Shown one piece after another: positions 13,890 to 18,148 of a stretch of 18,148 nt of DNA (position 1 is the stretch's first letter; each line of letters starts with the position of its first letter). Made by a program: the position numbers and the translations under genes. The notes under the pieces were generated by a model. The model saw only the letters and a list, made by a program, of their open reading frames with translations. It was not told where the DNA came from and made no database searches. Origin of the DNA: CAZFLN01 sp964519905 (GTDB lineage Bacteria; Patescibacteriota; Microgenomatia; UBA1400; UBA1396); assembly GCA_964519905.1 (NCBI GenBank), contig CAZFLN010000016.1, forward strand, positions 1 to 18,148. Reading direction: 5' to 3'.

Positions 13890-13952
13890 ATGCATTTGTG
13901 CACTCTACGCACCATCACAATGACGACGAGCACGTCGACCGCTCAGGGCTGA
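13890..13952 (+). CDS. Putative Thr-rich leader peptide of thrS (leaderless)
   Basis: A 20-codon ORF encoding a peptide with 7 Thr (residues 5, 8, 10, 12, 13, 15, 17; core TLRTITMTTSTST). It resembles in kind the Thr/Ile-rich ThrL attenuation peptide of E. coli. It starts 7 nt after an extended -10 box and ends 108 bp before thrS. Ribosome stalling at the Thr codons (12-17, bases 13923-13940) would cover RNA that can otherwise pair downstream, so low Thr-tRNA could raise thrS expression. It has the only TGA stop in the window. It is too short for statistical coding support; the case rests on Thr content, promoter spacing and the gene downstream. Confidence 0.6.
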   Translation: MHLCTLRTITMTTSTSTAQG

Positions 13953-14000
13953 GCAGAGGCAATCGCCGACTCACCCAGAGCTGCTTCGTCCATGTTTTTT
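13922..14000 (+). promoter_or_regulatory. Possible attenuator of thrS
   Basis: Competing stems are visible. Short stems: CGACG-AGCA-CGTCG (13924-13937) and GCTCA-GGGC-TGAGC (13941-13954). Long-range pairings: 13922-13931 with 13980-13990 (9 bp with one mismatch and one bulge), ending 4 nt before T6 at 13995-14000, and 13941-13952 with 13971-13981. A ribosome stalled at the Thr codons would block the long stems. No single canonical terminator hairpin is obvious, and no T-box sequence is present. Confidence 0.4.
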
Positions 14001-14060
14001 CTTGAATTTCCCTCTACAATACACTTGAAAGCCTGAAAACTTGTTGAAAGAACCATTTTT

Positions 14061-15842
14061 ATGAACACAAAAAATTTGCTCAATCACGATCAATCGTACC
14101 TAAATGCACTGCGACACTCTGCGGCTCACCTCATGGCCGCGGCTATTCTGGAGTCACATCCAAACGCACAGCTCACACTTGGCCCAGCCACCGACACTGG
14201 CTTTTACTATGACATCAAGTTCGCCGAAGGCGACACGATGTCAGAAGATGAATTCAAACAGATCGAAAAAACTATGCACAAGCTCGTTCGAAACTGGGAC
14301 GGCTTCTCACACCGAGAGGTCAGTGCTGACCAAGCTCGCCAAATATTTGCTGGCAACGAGTTCAAACTTGAACTGATCGACGGTATCGTCGAGCGCGGCG
14401 AGACAATTACCCTGTACACTTCTGGCGAATTCACGGACCTCTGTCGGGGTGGTCACGTCGAAAATCCAGCCCAAGAACTCAAGCACTTCAAACTCCTCAG
14501 TGTCGCCGGTGCCTATTGGCGAGGTGACGAAAAAAATCCAATGCTCACTCGTATCTATGGAACTGCCTTTGCCACAGCCGAAGACCTAGCAACTCACCTG
14601 CAAAACCTCGAAGAAGCCAAAAAGCGCGACCACCGCAAACTGGGGAAAGAACTTGATTTGTTCGTCTTTTCTGAGCTCGTTGGATCTGGTTTGCCACTGT
14701 ACACGCCACGAGGTGCCTTTATTCGTCGAGAGCTCCAGAAATTCGTGGGCGAACTCCAGTCTGCCATTGGCTACCAGGAAGTCTGGACACCACAAGTGAC
14801 TCGTGCCGAATTATTCAAGGTTTCTGGTCATTATGACAAGTACAAAGAGGACATGTTCCACGTACACTCGAATTACAGTGACGAAGAATTTTTCCTCAAG
14901 CCAATGAACTGTCCGATGCACACCCAAATCTTCGCCAGTCAGCAGCGAAGTTACAAAGATTTGCCACTGCGCTACAACGACTACGCGAATCTGTATCGCG
15001 ATGAAAAACCAGGCGAACTCTCCGGCCTCACTCGCCTGAGAGCTTTCTCTCAAGACGATGGGCACGCCTTTTGTCGTCCAGATCAAGTGGCCGAAGAATT
15101 CCGCCAAGTCGCCGAAGTGGTGAAAAAAGCCCTGGCCGCCTTCCAAATGCAGTACTGGATTCGTCTGTCTTTCTGGGATCCAAATAATAAAGAAAAGTAC
15201 TTAGGCTCCGAAGAAGTCTGGAACTCATCACAGGCAGCGCTAGAAGAAATTGTCTCTACCCTTGGAGTGGAGTACCAGAAAGCCGAGGGAGAGGCTGCTA
15301 TTTACGGACCAAAGATGGACTTTATCGCCGTTGATGCTCTCGGTCGCGAGTGGCAGATCTCAACCATTCAGCTTGACTTTATTCAACCTGAACGATTTGA
15401 TCTCAAGTACACCGACCAAAACGGCGAGCTCCAGCGTCCCGTCATGATTCACCGCGCTATTCTGGGCTCGCCAGAGCGCTTCATGGGTCTCATGATCGAG
15501 CACTTCGCCGGCGCATTTCCACTCTGGCTCGCTCCAACCCAAGTGGTCGTTGTACCTATTTCCCAAGACCACAATTCGTATGCTGAGCAGGTCGTAGAGC
15601 AACTTCTGGCTGCTGGCGTACGTGCTGAAAACTGGAATCAAGCTGAGAGCATGCAAAAGCGTATCCGCTCCGCCGAAAAACAAAAGGTTCCCTACATGCT
15701 CATCGTCGGCGCCCAAGAAGCCGCTGACCAAACAGTTTCCGTGCGAGCCCGGGGGAACAAAAACCTCGGTACTCAGGCAATAGGGGAGTTTGCAACCTTT
15801 ATAGAGACACACAGTAAAAATCGAACACTGGCAGAAAACTAG
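14061..15842 (+). CDS. thrS: Threonyl-tRNA synthetase without TGS domain
   Basis: A 593-residue class II synthetase that charges tRNA-Thr. Usual bacterial forms are about 640 residues with an N-terminal TGS domain, which is absent here. The protein begins directly with the editing domain: RHSAAHLM (about 18-25) and DLCRGGH, where the common form is DLCRGPH. Catalytic motifs are present: motif 1 region near TPRGAFIRREL; zinc ligands in LKPMNCPMH, DDGHAF and MIHRA; motif 2 at LYRDEKPGELSGLTRLRAFSQ; motif 3 at ILGSPERFMGLMIEH. The C-terminal anticodon-binding domain begins near LAPTQVVVVPIS. No strong Shine-Dalgarno precedes the ATG. Expression is probably controlled by the Thr-rich leader upstream. 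The stop is TAG. Confidence 0.96.
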   Translation: MNTKNLLNHDQSYLNALRHSAAHLMAAAILESHPNAQLTLGPATDTGFYYDIKFAEGDTMSEDEFKQIEKTMHKLVRNWDGFSHREVSADQARQIFAGNEFKLELIDGIVERGETITLYTSGEFTDLCRGGHVENPAQELKHFKLLSVAGAYWRGDEKNPMLTRIYGTAFATAEDLATHLQNLEEAKKRDHRKLGKELDLFVFSELVGSGLPLYTPRGAFIRRELQKFVGELQSAIGYQEVWTPQVTRAELFKVSGHYDKYKEDMFHVHSNYSDEEFFLKPMNCPMHTQIFASQQRSYKDLPLRYNDYANLYRDEKPGELSGLTRLRAFSQDDGHAFCRPDQVAEEFRQVAEVVKKALAAFQMQYWIRLSFWDPNNKEKYLGSEEVWNSSQAALEEIVSTLGVEYQKAEGEAAIYGPKMDFIAVDALGREWQISTIQLDFIQPERFDLKYTDQNGELQRPVMIHRAILGSPERFMGLMIEHFAGAFPLWLAPTQVVVVPISQDHNSYAEQVVEQLLAAGVRAENWNQAESMQKRIRSAEKQKVPYMLIVGAQEAADQTVSVRARGNKNLGTQAIGEFATFIETHSKNRTLAEN

Positions 15843-15881
15843 TCAGCAAGCAATAATACCTGGCATATCCAGTCTATTTCT

Positions 15882-15890
15882 TGATATAAT
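15882..15890 (+). promoter_or_regulatory. Extended -10 promoter of infC operon
   Basis: TGATATAAT. Predicted start is near 15897, giving a leader of about 21 nt that holds the Shine-Dalgarno AGGAGG (15907-15912). Confidence 0.7.
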
Positions 15891-15917
15891 ACACACAAAC
15901 CATAAGAGGAGGGTCCG

Positions 15918-16487
15918 ATTCGTTTCCGACCACGTAAACCAAAAACTCGAGTTCAACGCTATGATTTTGCGATGAACGACCAAATTCGCGCTACCGAAGT
16001 CCGGGTGATCGATTCACGCGGCAATCAAGTTGGCGTCTTGAGTCGTGACACGGCTTTAGCCATGGCGCAAGAAGAAGGCAAGGACCTCGTTTTGGTGACG
16101 GCACAAGCCAATCCTCCAGTGGTGAAAATTATCGAAGCCTCCAAGCACAAGTATCAGCAAGAGCAGCGTCAACAAGAAGTTCGCAAAGCCAGCAAGGTTG
16201 GCGAAATTAAAGAGCTGCGTCTGTCCGCCTTTATTGCTTCTGGCGACCTCGAGTCCCGCATTAAGCGCATCCGAGAATTCCTCGAGGATGGACACAAAGT
16301 TCGTCTGCTACTGCGCTTTAAGGGTCGCGAAATCACCAAAAAAGAATTTGGAAATGACGTGATGGACAAAGTTGTGGCAGCCGTCAGTGATGTTGGTCAG
16401 GTGGAAACCCCGGCCAAGCTGAACGGAAAAATGCTTTCTATGCAACTTATGCCAGCGAAGAAGAAAAAGAATGAGGCGCAAGAATAG
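15918..16487 (+). CDS. infC: Translation initiation factor IF-3, ATT start
   Basis: A 189-residue factor that binds the 30S subunit and checks start-codon pairing. I start it at ATT (15918), 5 nt after the best Shine-Dalgarno in the window (AGGAGG, 15907-15912). The frame upstream is closed by TAA at 15903. The segment between ATT and the first ATG (15972) encodes RFRPRKPKTRVQRYDFA, a typical basic IF-3 N-terminus. Family motifs: NDQIRATEVRVID, the basic linker KHKYQQEQRQQEVRK, then KEIRL-like KELRLSAFI, KIRRIREFL-like IKRIREFL, and VRLLLRFKGREITKKEFG. A non-ATG start in infC is the known basis of IF-3 autoregulation. It heads the infC-rpmI-rplT order. The stop is TAG. Confidence 0.93.
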   Translation: MRFRPRKPKTRVQRYDFAMNDQIRATEVRVIDSRGNQVGVLSRDTALAMAQEEGKDLVLVTAQANPPVVKIIEASKHKYQQEQRQQEVRKASKVGEIKELRLSAFIASGDLESRIKRIREFLEDGHKVRLLLRFKGREITKKEFGNDVMDKVVAAVSDVGQVETPAKLNGKMLSMQLMPAKKKKNEAQE

Positions 16488-16518
16488 AAATCTCCACTGT
16501 ATCGTTTCGAGATACGTA

Positions 16519-16527
16519 TGATATAAT
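16519..16527 (+). promoter_or_regulatory. Internal extended -10 promoter before rpmI
   Basis: TGATATAAT in the 66-bp infC-rpmI gap, the same 9-mer as the infC promoter. It would give a leader of about 20 nt containing GGAG (16544-16547). A 5-bp stem, GTATC/GATAC (16499-16515), lies just upstream. Confidence 0.55.
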
Positions 16528-16553
16528 TTCTGTTCTCTACTACGGAGTTACCT

Positions 16554-16760
16554 ATGGCAAAACAATACAAACAGAAAACCCGCAAAGGGGTAGCAGCTCG
16601 CTTTAAAATTACGGCTACCGGCAAAGTCCTGCGCCGACGCCAAAACATGCGACACTTGCGCGCTCGAAAGAGTAAGCGTGCTATCCGCTCTTACCGCACT
16701 CCGGTAGAAGTAACGGGTAAGTTTGCCAAGAAGATCAAGCAGATGCTTGGTCTGGCTTAA
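16554..16760 (+). CDS. rpmI: 50S ribosomal protein L35
   Basis: A 68-residue, highly basic protein of the large ribosomal subunit. It matches L35 along its length: KQKTRKGVAARFKITATGKVLRR at the start, then a Lys/Arg-rich middle (RHLRARKSKRAIRS) and the C-terminal helix FAKKIKQMLGLA. Length is normal. GGAG lies 6 nt before the ATG. It sits between infC and rplT in the conserved bacterial order, with an additional promoter of its own in the preceding gap. The stop is TAA, 21 bp before rplT. Confidence 0.96.
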   Translation: MAKQYKQKTRKGVAARFKITATGKVLRRRQNMRHLRARKSKRAIRSYRTPVEVTGKFAKKIKQMLGLA

Positions 16761-16781
16761 GAGCCGTCAGAAAGGATCGCC

Positions 16782-17138
16782 ATGCGCGTCAAGACAGGAA
16801 CAACCCGCCGAGCTCGGCATAAAAAAGTCCTCAAGAGTACCTCTGGGTACCGGATGACAAAAAACCGACTGTACAAAGTCGCTCACGAAGCGATGCTGCA
16901 CGCCGGTCACTACGCCTACGTTGGCCGAAAGCGCCGCAAGCGTGACTTCCGCCAAATGTGGATTACTCGTATCACAGCCGGTTTGCGCGCTATGAACGCG
17001 AGTTTGAACTACTCCAGACTCATCCCTCAGCTGAAAAAGGCAAACATCGAGCTCAACCGTAAGATGCTGTCTGAACTAGCTGCTCGTGACTTTGAAACGT
17101 TTACCAAGGTGATCGAGACGGCACAGCAGGCTAAATAA
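16782..17138 (+). CDS. rplT: 50S ribosomal protein L20
   Basis: A 118-residue rRNA-binding protein needed early in large-subunit assembly. Typical motifs are the N-terminal basic tail (RVKTGTTRRARHKKVLKSTSGYRM), the YAYVGRKRRKRDFRQMWITRI stretch, and the C-terminal globular domain (LNYSRLIPQLKKANIELNRKMLSELAARD). Length is normal. AAAGGA lies 5 nt before the ATG. In E. coli L20 represses rpmI-rplT translation by binding the leader; I see no clear copy of that RNA structure here. It is the last gene of the operon, closed by a strong terminator 22 bp after the TAA. Confidence 0.97.
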   Translation: MRVKTGTTRRARHKKVLKSTSGYRMTKNRLYKVAHEAMLHAGHYAYVGRKRRKRDFRQMWITRITAGLRAMNASLNYSRLIPQLKKANIELNRKMLSELAARDFETFTKVIETAQQAK

Positions 17139-17160
17139 CCTGCCGTCCGCCTCGGTCACC

Positions 17161-17190
17161 AAAAACCCTCGAGACACTCGGGGGTTTTTT
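17161..17190 (+). terminator. Intrinsic terminator after rplT
   Basis: AAAAACCCTCGAG (17161-17173), loop ACA, CTCGGGGGTTTTT (17177-17189): a 13-bp stem with one G-T pair, ending in T6. The A-tract and T-tract flanks make it potentially bidirectional. Confidence 0.93.
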
Positions 17191-17206
17191 GTATCAAAAA
17201 AACGAC

Positions 17207-17212
17207 TATACT
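17207..17212 (+). promoter_or_regulatory. -10 box of pheS
   Basis: TATACT ending 9 nt before the ATG at 17221; predicted +1 is 1-2 nt upstream of the start codon. AAGGA (17213-17217) lies between, but would be mostly upstream of +1. The -35 is poor. Confidence 0.4.
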
Positions 17213-17220
17213 AAGGACAC

Positions 17221-18148
17221 ATGAACCTGGAAACCTACGAACAAACCCTTCAAACTCTTCGCTCCGAAGCGAAAAACTTAGCGGATACAGACCCAGAATC
17301 CCTCCGCATTGCCTTATTTGGCAAGGCAAATGGGCTGTTTACGCAAGCCGCCAATGCCCTGCGCAGTGTCTCCCCAGCAGAAAAACCAGCGGCTGGCAAA
17401 GCATTACAGGCACTCCGCCAAGAGCTAGAAGCACAACTCGCCAATACTCAAAACGCTCAAACCATCGAAACTGCCTGGGAAAACGCGACGCTCCCGCCGT
17501 ACGACCAGTATGTCGGGCGCCGACATCCCGTCTCACAGGCAATCAGTGAAATCGCCCACATTTTCGGGAAACTTGGGTTTACACGTGTTCGGTACCCAGA
17601 AGTAGAGTGGGAGTACTATCCTTTCGAAGCGCTCAACATGCCCAGCAATCACCCCGCGCGCGATGAATGGGAAACATTCTTTGTAGACGCACCAGCGCAT
17701 CCTCAGCTCGGTCGCATGGTTCTCACGCCACATACTTCCAATGGGCAGCCACGAGAAATGGAGCGCCTTATGTCTCAGCCACCGATTCGCATGGTCAATC
17801 TGGCCCGGACGTATCGTCGCCAACAAGACGCGACCCATCTGCAAATGTTCCACCAGTTCGAGGGTCTCGTGGTTGATAAAGGCATTACCATTCAAGATCT
17901 CAAGGGCACAATTGAGTTTTTCGCTCGCGAATTTTACGGTCCTGGAGCGACTTCTCGTCTGCGGCCATTCCATTTCCAGTTTACGGAACCTTCATTTGAA
18001 GTCGATTTCTCTTGCACCATTTGTAACGGAACGGGTCGAATCGGCAACGAAGCCTGTAAATTCTGTAAATCTGGCTGGCACGAAGTCGGCGGGGCTGGAA
18101 TGGTCCACCCAAACGTGCTGCGCGCCGGCGGAATCGATCCAGAAGAAT
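17221..18148 (+). CDS. pheS: Phenylalanyl-tRNA synthetase alpha subunit, 3' end outside window
   Basis: The first 309 codons of PheS, the catalytic subunit of the alpha2-beta2 enzyme charging tRNA-Phe. The N-terminal part (to about 90) is the helical tRNA-contacting arm. The catalytic domain starts at RRHPVSQAISEIAHIFGKLGF. Motif 2 is at TYRRQQDATHLQMFHQFEGLVVD, with DLKG after it. The motif 3 region GGAGMVHPNVLRAGGID is at the end. Four cysteines, Cys265-x2-Cys268-x10-Cys279-x2-Cys282, form a zinc-ribbon-like insert before the conserved SGWHEVGG. The frame is open to the last base; the stop and the expected pheT lie beyond the window. It has its own promoter after the rplT terminator. Confidence 0.96.
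   Translation, partial: MNLETYEQTLQTLRSEAKNLADTDPESLRIALFGKANGLFTQAANALRSVSPAEKPAAGKALQALRQELEAQLANTQNAQTIETAWENATLPPYDQYVGRRHPVSQAISEIAHIFGKLGFTRVRYPEVEWEYYPFEALNMPSNHPARDEWETFFVDAPAHPQLGRMVLTPHTSNGQPREMERLMSQPPIRMVNLARTYRRQQDATHLQMFHQFEGLVVDKGITIQDLKGTIEFFAREFYGPGATSRLRPFHFQFTEPSFEVDFSCTICNGTGRIGNEACKFCKSGWHEVGGAGMVHPNVLRAGGIDPEE

Noticed and set aside
13953..14060. T-box riboswitch upstream of thrS
   Set aside because: No T-box consensus (AGGGTGGnACCGCG-like) sequence is present between the leader ORF and thrS.
1..18148. UGA recoded as Gly or Trp
   Set aside because: Large conserved genes (thrS, pheS, sortase, trigger factor) are uninterrupted without any in-frame TGA needed; the data show avoidance of TGA, not decoding.
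1..18148. CRISPR array, insertion sequence or prophage genes
   Set aside because: No direct-repeat array with spacers, no transposase or integrase motifs, and no phage structural genes were seen.

Overview
The window looks like part of a Patescibacteria (Candidate Phyla Radiation) chromosome. I infer this from several signs: a threonyl-tRNA synthetase without the N-terminal TGS domain, a trigger factor without its PPIase domain, small membrane and surface proteins with Thr-Pro linkers, a sortase system, and short intergenic spaces. I cannot name the lineage. Nineteen protein genes, one tRNA-Val (GAC) gene and one putative leader peptide are supported. All 18 complete genes plus the left-edge gene stop at TAA or TAG, never TGA; the pheS stop lies outside the window.

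Layout. 1-969: 3' part of a secreted tandem-SH3b protein. 970-3140: visibly AT-rich, with three short membrane-protein ORFs, a 10-N scaffold gap (2234-2243), a gene-poor stretch and a signal-peptidase-like gene. 3252-6517: M29 aminopeptidase, a small C-terminally anchored protein, a DUF3048/YerB-like exported protein and a winged-helix/nucleotidyltransferase-like protein. 6593-11084: a surface module of lipoprotein, LPKTG-anchored protein and sortase. 11169-13610: greA, trigger factor and an unknown Gln-rich protein. 13664-13738: tRNA-Val, followed by a long inverted repeat. 13890-18148: a Thr-rich leader peptide, thrS, then infC-rpmI-rplT with a strong terminator, then pheS (cut by the window end).

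Two gene-expression modes stand out. Six starts (1780 on the minus strand, 3252, 6593, 11688, 12735, 13890) have a TATAAT/TACAAT box whose last base lies exactly 7 nt before the A of ATG. Transcription should therefore begin at the start codon, giving leaderless mRNAs. Other genes (DUF3048, greA, infC, rpmI, rplT, the small 4556 minus-strand gene) have clear Shine-Dalgarno sequences. infC most likely starts at an ATT codon at 15918 behind AGGAGG, which lengthens it from the ATG at 15972.

The most interesting candidate is upstream of thrS. A leaderless 20-codon ORF holds 7 Thr codons, followed by alternative stems and a T-run, and looks like a Thr-responsive attenuator of ThrRS. In the surface module, a perfect TTGACA-17-TATAAT promoter with an adjacent inverted repeat drives the lipoprotein. 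The LPKTG protein is the obvious substrate for the adjacent sortase.
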